From: Branchiostoma floridae
Taxonomy: Eukaryota > Chordata > Leptocardii > Amphioxiformes > Branchiostomatidae
Direction: 5' to 3'
Length of the DNA: 64,000 nt
NCBI RefSeq assembly: GCF_000003815.2
Contig: NC_049981.1
Location: forward strand, 9,455,673-9,519,672
Below the pieces are notes generated by a model. The model saw nothing but the letters and a program-made list of their open reading frames with translations, was not told the origin of the DNA and did no database searches. A program made the translations under genes and the position numbers. Below, one piece after another: positions 1-13,200 of this stretch. Position 1 is the first letter of the stretch; every line of letters begins with the position of its first letter.

Positions 1-1103
1 ATATATATATGCTATAATTTTACTCTGTTAATATCTTTACAAATCCTCTCAGCAGTCCATAGTGATCTACAGTTCATGCCAGGCTTTTGTCTTGCACTGA
101 ATGACTTATAATAAAGGGAACAATAAAGCCATTGTGCGAGCGTGACAGTTTTAATGTACTTATAGAGATAAATACAGGGGATGGTTCACTTGCCAGCCAC
201 CTGCGTTGTTTGGTTCAAAAGATTTTCGATATTTCAACGTTTAATAGATACGGGCAGGTTAGGGCATGGACAAGTTTATTCAGTGGTTATGTAATTATAA
301 AAATCTATTTTTGATTGAGAGAAAAGAAAAGCTAGCAGTATTGAAAAATGATTACGGAATCTCATACGTCTGTGAAATGTGTGGGTTTTTTTTTTTTCTA
401 TATCTTGTTTTACTTTAGAATAATCCCTGTCTATTGGAATATTATGTATAAGATTTTAAAGGGTAGGGAAAACTCTCGACTTGGGTCAATTCCATTTTCT
501 GTCACCTCTCTGGCATATATTTGCCCAACTTTTTGCCTCCATGTTTTTGAAGGTAAGAATGATGCTTTGAGATAAATGCTGTTTCTTTGATTGTGAGTTT
601 CGTGGTTTTGTATTGAAGTTCTTACTAATATAAAGCATTGTAACGTTCGATTAGTTAGGATGCATGTACATTTAGTTGGAATTTGTGACATTGCCAGTAA
701 TTTTAGGTATTACTAGGTCTCTAAGCTACTAAGATTTCTCGATTCTGCCATTTTAGTATAATTTTTCTACACATATTGAGTGATTCCAACGATATCTGTA
801 ATCGCTTTCTGAGCACTTTGGTTCCAAGTCATTAAGAAAATTTCTTATTTTCTGCCGCAGTGAGGTGTAAAATATTGAGGAAGAAATTTACCCTCCACCA
901 ACACTCCATGCATCAGAGGGCTGTCTAATGCAAGGAATTTGTGCCTGATCTCTAAGTTATTAGTTAATGTAAGATCTGGCATAAATGAAGGAGGTTTCAA
1001 AGAATAAAGCATCATTTTTTTCATACCTGCCACATATCTGTAGTTGTTTTGTTCCTGACAATACTTCAAGTAATGGTATGCAATCATATTCTTCTTGTGT
1101 CAC

Positions 1104-1420
1104 AAGTCGATAGAGTGTTCACCTTGCATTCGGTAGGTCGTGAGTTTTTTTCCTGGCCGAGTCATACTTTAAAAATGGTACATGCTGCTTTCTCTGCATA
1201 GCACTCAGCATTCAGTTTAAGAGAATGGAAGTTGAACATACACCTGGTGACTACCAGAGGACTAGCCCCCTGCTGTATTGATTGCACAAAGCTGTGTGGC
1301 CCAGGGCTACTGAAACGGAGATGGGCACTGCCCTATGCGCCATCAGTCACGGGAAGGACTCTGACTTTTTGATTGGGACTTGCTTGGGATTGGAACCCAA
1401 AACCACAAGGCCACTATGCA
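1104..1420 (+). mobile_element. tRNA-derived SINE, degenerate
   Basis: tcgatagagtgttcaccttg, followed by tcggtaggtcgtgagt and cctggccgagtcatac, resembles a tRNA head with a decayed B box. A body follows. Confidence 0.5.
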
Positions 1421-3786
1421 TTCTTAGATAAACTGATACATTGAAGCCTGTGTTTTGTCAAAACGGTGATGGTAAACAGTATTTTCCCTAGCTCTGCCCG
1501 ACGACAGATTGTCCCATTATCAAATTGGTCGTGAACTTGGTTGTCGTGAATAATTAACGAGGGCACAGAACAGATTGTGCGCTCACGGCTGTCTTCACTC
1601 TGAGAAATGTGCCATGCCACACCCTAACCCCACTGGGTGTGGACACCTGGGTTTCTTTTACACACAAGTTCACTGACATACATGTATGTATAATGTGTAA
1701 GGCCACAACAAATTATTCCTGAATATTGGTTGTCTGACATTTTCAAATGGATTTTGGGTTCAGTTATGTTAAATAACTTGAATGAATAAAAATTGTTTAA
1801 CCTTAGACAATGTACTTTCAGTATGACAGCCATAGAGTTGTCTTTGCTTGGATTACTTTTGAGAAAATGTATTTTGTTTTAAGAAAAATTCATGTTTTGA
1901 AAGTTTAACAAATATTTACATTTGTGTTGCCTTATATATATACATGCATATGCACATTACACAGACTTACTTAATATTTCATATACCAAAAAGTTAAACT
2001 GATATGCAAGGGAACAATGCCATTAAGAGAAGTTATATTATGAAGTTCAACACAGATGTACATATAGATACCATCAGAACCACATCATTTCTGTAAGGTG
2101 GGTAAATTTCATGAGCATTTTGTATAGAGAATTGGGGAATTATTGATAACCATACTCTTTGGTGTTGAAATGACAATGGAAGCCATAGGTGTCTGGTTTT
2201 GATAATAGCATAAAGAACATGTATCATTTTATGATCAAAAGGCCCATTGTATATTCACTTGTACGTGTTTTTGCATGACCAGTTCTGAATGCAATGTAGT
2301 GGTAAACATATCCATAATTAGAATGCCCCTGCACTTCTATAGAAAGCTACTAGGAGGCCCAAACTTGTCACATACTACTCAGGAACAAAAGCTACCAACT
2401 ACACCGAAGTTGTGACTATAAGTTTAACATGTCCAAACAAGGGATACAAGAACCAGAAGTCCTGCTGCAGTACTAAGGAAAGTTGCCTGGGGGTCAAATT
2501 TAGTCACGTCTTCCATATGTCAAGACCACTGTACATATACCAAATTTCATACCAATCCATCCATAGGTTCCTGAATTATGCTGTTCAACCAAACTCAATT
2601 AAAGCCCTGCTACCCAAAACACAGCCTTTTTGTCAATGGTAATAATTATCAATATCAGATTGTCATGCCATTTTGATGTTGCAGGATTGTCAAGAACGCT
2701 GTGACAGAACCAACCACTGACAAGCATCAAGTACTGTCTTTTCAATAACAAAACAGATTAATAAATGGGACACCTGCACAACTATGCCAGCATTTTCCTT
2801 ACTTTGCGATTGTACGGCGATTGTACAATGCGAGTGGCCGGGCCCCAAACAATCAAGTTATAAGGAATAGTACATGATATAAGGACAAGGATAATTATAT
2901 TAAACTAAATCCCCTGCCCCTCATAATCTCTACAGTACTTAATAACATTGTACAGTTATGGTAATGTCATGAAGGTCGCTCTTTGCTTCCACGCTGGCAT
3001 ATAACTTATAAGGAACACGCCAGAATCAATACAGTACAGGAGTCAGTCTGTCGACGGCCAGATTGCCCCGTGTATGCCTCATTAGTATGCACAAGCAGGC
3101 GTAGCTTTCACTGGTCCTGACAATACATGGAGGTGGGATGTATGCCTGACAACTAGGCAGGGAGTGTGGGCTCACTTACAGACTGGGTAGGGCAAGGTTT
3201 GTAGAGGAGAAAAGGTTACGTATATTCAGTAGGGTTGTGTCCATGTCATTTGGTGGTTATTGAAGGTCATTGTCACAGGGGTACGTTTGTATATGTGTGG
3301 AATGCTTAATGCTTTTAGGGCATCGACTTATGACAAAATGTAAATGAGACTGATCCATTATTTAGTCCAAGTGTACATTATCATGGTAAGGCTACATCTG
3401 TGTCATGTTGATTGTGAAATATTCATATCACAATTTTGTGATTATTTCTTTACAAATAAATGTAGTACTAACGTAAATCTAAAAGAATCCAATATTGTTA
3501 TGTCCTATATCTTATTAAGACAATGTCATGTAGTAGGTCGTCGCCTCTATGTGACTGTTTACTGTATTACAAAGGTTGTAAAATGTTCATTTCAAATTAA
3601 GTTGTATGTTCATTTTTTCTAACCTACATGTATGTACTTGTAGTGTTGTATGGGTCATTTGGTGTACTGGTGTTTAATATTGCCATATGTAAGGTTATTA
3701 GATAGATCTGGGTCAAATTTTGCATAATCCAGAGCAAAATTATGTGTATGTGTTCATGTACATGTACATGTTGTATGTGGATGTGT

Positions 3787-3895
3787 ATACTTTGTGTGTG
3801 TGTCTGTGTGTGTGTGTGTGTGTCTGTGTGAGTGTGTGTATGTGTCTGTGTGTGTGTGTGTGTCTGTCTCTGTGCGTGTGTTTGTGTCTGTGTAT
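3787..3895. repeat. (TG)n/(TGTC) microsatellite
   Basis: Imperfect TG and TGTCTG runs over about 110 bp. Confidence 0.9.
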
Positions 3896-4179
3896 ATACT
3901 ATATGGAGAGGGGCTTCTACATTTTTGCATCTGTACACTGTTACTGTATAACATTAACAGGAGTAGTATAATGTGTGTAGTATTTTTGTCAATTTCTGTT
4001 AGTACCAAATAAACACTGTCTGTTTTTCCTTCTTTCCATAATCAACAAATTATTATCACATAAAAATAGCAATATTTTTTGTACAATTTGCAAATGTGCA
4101 AATACGGGACTCTTTTATGTATATATATTGTAAGGGTGTCCATTTTTGCTAACAACATCTTTTCCCTCCATATTTGCAG

Positions 4180-4288
4180 AGCTCGGTTGCTACAGGAGAT
4201 AGAGGTAGAAGAGAGGGAGAAGGAGCTGTACTACACCAAACTACAGAGTCTCACCAGCAGGATAGACGTACTACCCATCACAGAACCG
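4180..4288 (+). CDS. APC: APC exon (coiled coil, equivalent to human EEKEKDWYYAQLQ region)
   Basis: Acceptor tatttgcag, donor CCG|gtcagt. One base completes a codon from an exon outside the window, then 36 codons follow (RLLQEIEVEEREKELYY...) and the exon ends in phase 0. It matches the human stretch just before FSLQTDM. Confidence 0.9.
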
Positions 4289-7200
4289 GTCAGTACTGCT
4301 TTCTTTGTTTACTTGTTTGTTTATTTGTTTGTCATGTTTACCTTCGCAGAAGGGAAACAAAAGGTCAATGACCTGGATAAGATATGGCTATCATTGGTTA
4401 AGGAACAGAGACCATGTCAACATGGTGTTCAATTACATAATATAGCAAGTGGCAGGACAGAGCTGGAGGCTGCTCAACAACTTATGAATGTGTTTGAGTA
4501 ACAATAAACAGATGAGACCATAGCTAGACCATATGAAAGTAAACATTAAATATTTGCCTGCAAATACACATATTTTTAGTTTGTTTCTTGTGAATTAAGT
4601 TGCAATTCTTAGTGCAGTCCAGGATTCTTGAAAAAACAAAAAGGTAAAGGTCTCAAAGTCTTTTTGAGGCTATAGAGGTAGTGGATTGTTATCCACTGTG
4701 TCAAGGGCACAGTATTGGTAGGCAGAGCCCAACTAAAATCAGGTACAGTAACTGTTTTTACACCTGCCTGGTTGGAGTGAGGAAAGTCATACATAAAGTG
4801 CCTTTCCCTGTTCCCAAGAGAATAACATCTAGCCAGGAACATCAGCAATTGACCTGTGACCTCTCTATCCTATGCCAATAACATAACCGCCAGTCGTAGT
4901 ACTTATAGTTTCCCCGCTGGTAATACAGTACTACATGTCATTGAAAGATTACACATCAGGAACTTTCTATTTGTCTTGATTAGCAATATGACTTTGGTTA
5001 TACATCATCAGGAACTGTCCCTTTTTTGTAGTTAACAATACGACTTTGGTTGTTGTAAGATGGTGCATCAGGAACTGTCCCTTTGTTGTAGTTAACAATG
5101 TGACTTTAGCTGTTGAGAGATGGTGCATCGGGAACTGTCCCTTTGTTGAAGTTAACAATGCGACTTCGGTTGTTTTGAGAGGTGGTACATCAGGAACTCT
5201 CCCTTGTTGTAGTTAACAATGTGACTTTGGTTGTTGAAAGATGGCACTTCAGGAACTGTCCCATGATTAAATATGGCACCCATGTCAGTAAACTCATTCA
5301 GCCATATTCCCATCTGTTACCCTTCTAAAGCCCAACGCGGAGGTCCAAGTTGATTGGAGTATCGATCAGCAATACATCTTTTCCAATATCGAAAACTGTC
5401 CTCACGATTTTCTTTCAATCATTTCATTCTGAGAAGTCAAATTCTTTTTATCGTTGATGCCCTAGCTGCATGTGGATTTCACTGATTGAATTAAATATCA
5501 ATTTTGTTGAAACGTTGCACGGACTTCAGTTGCACGGGATGAGCCATTATCCCAATAACGTTTTAGCGTCAGAGACGCAGACGCGTTCGCAATCAACATC
5601 ACAGGGCAGGGGGCCACGATGAATATTAAGCGTTTTCCCGCGAGTGAGTCACTCTGGCGTATTCTTAGAAAAGCAATAACAGGGGGCGTATCATACACTC
5701 ACACACGTATATAAGGAACGGCGTGTGGTTTATTCACCGATACCGCACACATGTCGACGGACAAAATCATGCGGATTAAGGTACGTGGTGGTAACAGCTA
5801 CAAGTTTTCGTTTGAAACGATAGCTGTGTATATTTTCCCACGGTAGCTCTTGTAGGTTAAATGGGTATTGATGTTTGTATGTAATATTTGTTGACAGCAG
5901 AACACAGGCTGAAGTCAATTTGTGTTGCAAATTATTCTATTTTCGTGATGCCAAGCAGAGATAGCCTGGCTCCGCTTCTAGAGATCCCCATCATTTGGGG
6001 AGGGTCAAATCATGTTTCCACTGGCTTGCAGGACCTGAAATTAGATTTGTTCATGTAATAGAGTTGCCGACTACAATTTTGCAATCAAAATAAGAAAATA
6101 TTGAATATAAACGGCACAGGCACGGTGCAGAAAAAATAGAAGCTTGACATTGGCATTTGATGGTACATATAGAGAAATAAGCAGTGGACCATATTTTGTA
6201 TTCAGTTTGCTGACTGCAATTTGTAATGAAATTATACGACAAAATATTGGAAAAATCAAAAATAATGCAGGGTGGAATTGAGATATTAGCTATAGCTAAT
6301 ATTAGCTAACATTTCCACATTTTGTATTCAGTTTGCAGACTGATTTCTTTGATTTATAAAAAATGACATAGGATTGGAAAATCCGACACAAAAGGTCAAA
6401 TACAAGCAGTGATGTTGGTATTCTATAGTATAGCAATGTTAAGAGTCTGTAGCAGCTAAAATTGCAGCTACATGTAACTACTTTTGCCCCCGTGTTTGTG
6501 TACAGTTTTCCTGACATTCAGCTTTTCTGTTGTGTACTCCGATTTTTTCCCCGCAGACTTTAATTTCCCAAACATAGTTTCGAGCCCTGGTCAAAGTCAT
6601 GGTGGCCTGAGAGTAATACTCTAAGCAATAAATAGATAATAAAAAGGCCACAGATAGAACATTGTATTTAGTATGAATTGCAGATGCATTGTGGAGCTGA
6701 CTGTACAGTTTTATGGCATTGATTTTTGTCCGCCCCACCCAGTACCCTGATAAGCGCTTAACCAAGCCTGGGGTTATTTCCTCCCTGTCTAGGGGTCTGT
6801 CCGCAATGTCAAAATCATTTCTAGACATCATCAATTTCTGTATATATCTGGTACCTCTGTGAAAAGGAAGGTACTGTAATCAGTTGTGTTGTGTTCGTTT
6901 GTTTGTAGTCATCTGTGTCTGCAGTTCCCTGATTGAACTTTGAATGCTAAGCATGTTGCTAACATTAACAGGAAGTTGGGTCAAAGGTGACAGGAAGTAG
7001 AATTTTCCCAGGATCCTCACACAGTGTTTTATCCATAGTCTACTTTAGACATGTTGTGACCATAGCTTGTCCAGAATGCGAGAAATCAGAACAAAACAAC
7101 TCTCCAGAAGGTCCCCATCAAGACCTACACACATACCAAATATCAAATTATAATTTATATACAAGATACTTCGGCACTCTCGAACTATCGTGTTAACAGA

Positions 7201-10200
7201 CACACACACACAGACATTACTGAAAACATAACCTTCTGGCAAAGGTAAATGTATATTTTTCTCCCTCCCCCCTCCCCTTAGGGGATAGGATAAGGAATTC
7301 CACAGTACAGTATGTACATGTACTTTACATGTGCACACTAAAGTCTCCTTGTCGAAGGTTGTGGTTTAATTTCTCACACGAGACGGTTCCGTTAATTTGT
7401 GGTCAGCAAGGCACACCATCAATCTGTACCATCACGTATTTGGCGTCTGACATGGGAAGGTTCCATCTCTGTTAGGGTAGGGTAGGACACACCCTTTAAT
7501 GGCTGACTTGCCCTACACTGTATGATGTATGTATGTTATGTATGTATAAATGTATGTATGTATGTATAAATGTACAGCTCCAAGCAGATGTTGGTTGAGG
7601 TTAATATGTTTTCCTAGCAAACCTTCTCCTGTGATTGTGATAGGCCCTTTCTGACCAAAAAGATGGCGGTTAAAAAGCGTATTGAATTTAAATTCCAGCA
7701 ACATCTGATTGGAGATAACATCTTTTTCTGTAAAATGAAGAATTTTGTAGGTGAGTGTTTTAAACCATAGTTGACGTATTTGCGAGGCGATCAATAAGTT
7801 ATCAGCCTAACCCAGAAATTGGGTGCTCCATTTTCGGGGCACAAATATTAGTGTAATGAAACCTTTTGTTTCACACCAAATTTCATGTCATTGCAGTCAT
7901 TACTTTGTGGACCTTCGTTTGGAAATCAGTAGGCAAGTGGTGAGAAAAACAAGAATGAACTGTGTCATGTCATAATATCTATGAAACACTGTTTGTCAAA
8001 TAGAGAAATACAAATAGTCCCTACCTACTGACCCTAATTTTTTCAGGGCCACAATCAGAAGCACAATCAGCATTTTTTCCTTGGCCTTACCAACATCACC
8101 TGCTGTATTCTAATATAGATTTGACCATTAATGACAGATTTCCACGCTCATTTTCCTAAGGACGGTAAGCCTCATCGAGGTTGAGTGCTGTTTGATCCTG
8201 TGACTTTTTGAATAGTTCCCCAGGGTGTTATATGGCCTGTGGGTTAATGCTGAGATGTGCATTATATGTACAGTACTCATGTAGGGTGTGGTACATGTAC
8301 AAATGTATGCAGAGGACTCAGAGAGCTTTAATGCTGAAAACAGATTTATTCCAGCAAGCCTATACGACAATGCTAAGTAATTTGTACCACATTGCAGCAA
8401 ATCTTGCACCACGGTAGGATGCTTTACAGTATAGAGTAATGCCTAGATAAGTGGTGAACCTTAATGAATACCATATAATGCAATAGACTGTAACTGGACA
8501 GTTGTTCAGTACCAAGGACTGAACTACTGTAAATGCATTTCAGTTTGTGGGGATTTAACTTCACATTGGAGAGAAAATGAAGTGTTTGCAGTGGTTCTGA
8601 GTTTGCAGAAGTGATATAATAGTCACAATACAGTGAGGGAAACTCCAGACAGCCAGTTGGAAGCCAGCTTCTAGTGACTTTACAAGGATGCTACAGGCAG
8701 ACACAATAGTAAATGGATACAACAAGCAACAGAGAGCTTAACACTAGTGGACAGTGAAAGTGTTTTCAGTACCAGGGACAGGGAAAGTGTTTTCAGTACC
8801 AGGGACAGGGAAAGTGTTTTCAGAACTAAAGACAGGGAAAGTGATTTCAGTGCTAGGGACAGGGAAAGTGTTTTCAGTACCAGGGACAGGGAAAGTGTTT
8901 TCAGCACCAGGGACAGGGAAAGTGTTTTAGCACCAGGGACAGGGAAAGTGTTTTAGCACCAGGGACAGGGAAAGTGTTTTCAGAACTAAAGACAGGGAAA
9001 GTGATTTCAGTACTAGGGACAGGGAAAGTGTTTTCAGTACCAGGGACAGGGAAAGTGCTTTCATCACCAGGGACAGGGAAAGTGTTTTCAGCACCAGGGA
9101 CAGGGAAAGTGTTTTAGCACCAGGGACAGGGAAAGTGTTTTCAGCACCAGGGACAGGGAAAGTGTTTTCAGTACCAATGACAGGGAAAGTGTTTTAGCAC
9201 CAGGGACAGGGAAAGTGTTTTCAGCACCAGGGACAGGGAAAGTGTTTTCAGCACCAGGGACAGGGAAAGTGTTTTAGCACCAGGGACAGGGAAAGTGTTT
9301 AGCACCAGGGACAGGGAAAGTGTTTTCAGCACCAGGGACAGTAGTCAATCCCGCGTCACTATAGCTTTCTGTTCAGGTTGAGATATGGCTGGTAATATGG
9401 GCCCTAGGCCGAGGCCTGAACAGGAGCAAAGTGGTACGCGCGGATGTCATCTGCCGACTTAAGGATCCGCATTCTCGGTTTTGTTTTGTGTTTTCCTTTT
9501 CACCTAAGCTTAAAGCGTGGCTAACTACCGTTAACCAATTGCATCTTTCCCGCTCCCATTCAAATGCTAAGCGCTGTCGGCGATTCATGATTCACTCCTA
9601 GAGTGCAGCTGATCACCTCACTACCACATATTATATATACAACACACATCTTGCTATTCAGGTTTCTACACAGAGAGCTTCATACCAAGTACCCGCTATG
9701 CGAAGGTCGGACTATCGGCCAATAAACACAACGTATACCACGTCCAGTTGTATTGGCTATAGCATGCTATTCACAGACACTGCAACGGAGCAATCTATTG
9801 AGACTGTTTCTATACCTATCCACAGTATCCATATCCATTAGCCATTGTTGGCTGTCCAGAAATTATCAGCCCTACTAAGTCTACTGTTGACTGGATTTAC
9901 CTAACGCCGGGCTTTCCTCTTCTTTTTTTTTTTTCTTTTTTTTTTTTCCAACTTCCTCCAATTGTAGCCCTAACCCCTTATATCGCACTATGGCTCACCT
10001 TTCCTATCCCTGCCCCGTGCCCCAGAATGACATGTGGGGGGTGTTATCTCTCAACCCATCCCACAATGCTATAGTGGACTCGGGATAGTAGTCAATCCCG
10101 CGTCACTATAGCTTTCTGTTCAGGTTGAGATATGGCTGGTAATACGGGCCTCCACCCTACAACCCTATCTATCGCTTCCAAACCTCATTCTTTATTCCCC

Positions 10201-13200
10201 TTTCCTCCAATACTTACAATATTTACTCCTCTCCCTTCTATCTGTCTTCCTACCCCGTTCACTTTTACTCTCCCTCACCTCTCGCTGATCCAGCCCAGGT
10301 ACCCAACACGTCAGACGTGTACATGGGCGTATACCTACACGTTATCCCTTGGGTTGTTTCTTCTGTCTCTTCTGTCTACATGTGCCGAGTGGTGTCCCAA
10401 GTTCTACCGGACGGGTATTCTTACCTAGTGTGTAATGTGTCTTGATACCGTTCTGATGAGCATCTCTGATGACCTGTGTTGTTTCCTCAGCATCTCAGGC
10501 AGCGATGACGTCGGTCCATCATGTGTGTCAAATCCTGCCCGGCCAAAAGCAGCATCAGACGTGGACCCGGTCGGGCTGGCTCCTCCCAGGTCCCTGTGGA
10601 TCAGGCTGGCCCCCTAGTGGCGGGTCACATTCCGTTTCCTGGCGGTACTCATATGACACCCTGGAAATTCTGTTAGGCACGTGCCGTGCTGTAAGCCACT
10701 TCAGAAAGTACTAGGGATTTCATTTCCCCTTTGGAAATGGTTATACTCTTATGGGAAAATGCAGGGGTCCCCCTGTCCACAACTGCGGACTCAAAGAAGA
10801 TTCAGTCGCTTGTGTGACTGGTGATTGCAGATAAATACTACCGGAAGTATACGCTCACAGTGGTGAACCCATGATACCTAGATGTACCCTGTCCGCTGTT
10901 CTGTCCGCTGGCAAAAAAAACATGTAACAGGTTGTTGAGCAAGGATTGTTATGTCATGGAATGTTATGGACTGGCATGTCCATACTTCCTTCTGTCTCTT
11001 TCAACATCTCTGAACTGTACCACATTGGCTCAACGTTCGCCTTTGGCTGCTTTACTAGTAGTTACCTTGCAGTGTTTTCGTAAGGCGTGTATCCATGCCG
11101 ATTTTGTCACTTTAATAATAATAATGACCATGTCAGCGTCGCAGGGCTTAATTTGGCCAACTCAGCCACTATGTTGTCCCCAAGTTCCCGGTCAAAATAC
11201 CGCTACACCTGACCTGCTTATTAGTGTCCACCCCGGCAAACTCATTACCCAGCGTGTGAGGCCGTAAATCACCCTACCAGGTACCTCCGTGTGTGTCTTG
11301 TCACGACAGTGGACAACACAGGCAGAGCGGGGCTGTTGTGGCGAATTTGACTGTGGTCGAGAGACAATGTCCGTCTCCGCAGTTGTCTTCCTTGCATGAC
11401 AGCTCGGTGACAGCAATCAATAGGTTTTTTTTTTTTTTTAAAGCTATGCCATACCCAAAGTAGATCAACACAATTTTTACCAGTTGTCAATATGATGTAA
11501 GTAGAAGCCTTCATCACTGGGCCTGAGGCTGCCCTCTAGTCTTTCGCCATGCATGCCCCCGCAATCTCTGCTCTTATCTCTTATGGAAGTGTTCTGAGCA
11601 CTGACTTTTCTACGTGTCTCGTGGCCATGCTGGGAATTCCATATCTTGATAGCTACTTGTCTGCAATTCGTTGCTGCCACCTGGGTCATTTGAGACCACT
11701 AATGATCCCCTTTCTCAGGTGACACAATACCATTTGTAACGAGAAATTCTGCTTCTTTCCCGTCGCACCAGCTTATACCTTCGCTGAGGTTCAAATGCCA
11801 TACGACCGTTCGATCCAGGTTTGTCTTGCTTGTTCCACCACACTCCGTGTGGAATGGAATTCATGAAAATAATGGGGAAACTTTGGGGGTAATCTATTAC
11901 TTTGCGGGATTGGCAATTCCTGCATGGCCGTTTGACACACACACATCACGAACGTGCACACCAGAGTCAGTGCGCGTGCACTCAGTCCCTGGAACTGTCA
12001 GTTCGGTGCTCCTGGCGTTGTACCCGTCACATTGTCAACGATCCTTCGGGTATGCTTCGCGATCGCTGGAAGGTCGGCCGAAGTTTAGGTTGACAAAGGC
12101 TCGCGCGCATTCATCGCCCGAAGACCGTCCCTGTCATATTTGAGCAAGGTTCAGCCCACATACTCTTGGAGTTACAATGTCGAAAATTACTCGCTGGGTC
12201 AAAACACTCTATTATATTTGAAAACCAATGGTGAGCCTCGCGGGCGAAACTCAAGCGTCGTACGTCATCTACATTTTGTAATTTGTAACCAATTGTCAAT
12301 AAGTCAGTCACTACTCGCTCGACAACTCAAAGCCCTGCGGTCTCAAAAGATCACAAATACTCGCTGATGTTAAGAACCAGTTTCTGTGAGCAGCGAGTAT
12401 CGGTCTACTCTTAAAATCGCAGACAGTTTTAAAATCCCGCACAGGGGTATCATGCAGCTGTTCGTAGCTGCCATCCAGTTGTTAACTTATTGGTAAGGTG
12501 CTCTCATCCTGTAATGCCTGTTAATGGTGATATGCACCCAGAAATGTGTAAACTTTAATTCTCTGTCTTGTGCGCTTGGTCGGTATATTGGTATGGGGAT
12601 GAAAACCCTTGCTCATTGCTGTCACACATAACGTACATGTCGCACTGTCACACACCAAGATACTTGTGTAAACCCCGCATGTTGGTATAATGTAAGCTCC
12701 CCATGTTCTCCCCCGTCGAATACTAGTAGTCAATCAATCATGAAGTGTTCTACTGTATGTCTGTTTGAAACTTGTCATTGCCATCCAAATGCTGTCTGTT
12801 TGCTGGGGGGTTACGTGACATTATCATCATTACCTGCCCCTGGTGGGAGAACATACAAACAACGATGTCAACTCTAGTAAGTGACTGTACATAACATTGG
12901 ATGTGTCCCAGACGATCCGGGGACTGTTCTGCTGTGTCTGGAGTTTGTATTATCATCGGGTACAGCCCTTCCCCGTAATGCACCAGGTTCGTTGGCACGC
13001 AGTGCATGATCCACAACAGCCGGCTATATGATAGTGGACGACCTGTTACGTAACCTCGGTCTCTGCATGTACGTTAAGAGACTATCGCATTTTTTTCAAA
13101 AACATCAAACGTAGGCACTCACTCCGCTCAGCCGCTGGTACATCCACCAGTATGTATCACTTACTTTATATGTCATACAAAGTGTGATTGAGTACTTTTG

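Larger units (their letters stand above)
1..4179. other. APC intron or 5' region; no exon recognised
   Basis: AT-rich. I see no APC-like exon. It holds a SINE near 1100-1420 and a (TG)n tract at 3787-3895. Confidence 0.5.

Noticed and set aside
3624-4012. Thr/His or Val/Cys repeat proteins
   Set aside because: Translation of the TG microsatellite.
6051-6834. Repeated attttgtattcagtttgc phrases as a possible gene or array
   Set aside because: Only loosely similar, irregular spacing; no defined unit or coding signal.
10435-10617. Exon-like frame with CpG-rich codons after a good pyrimidine tract
   Set aside because: Lies within TIR element 2, no homology, and phases do not support joining to APC.
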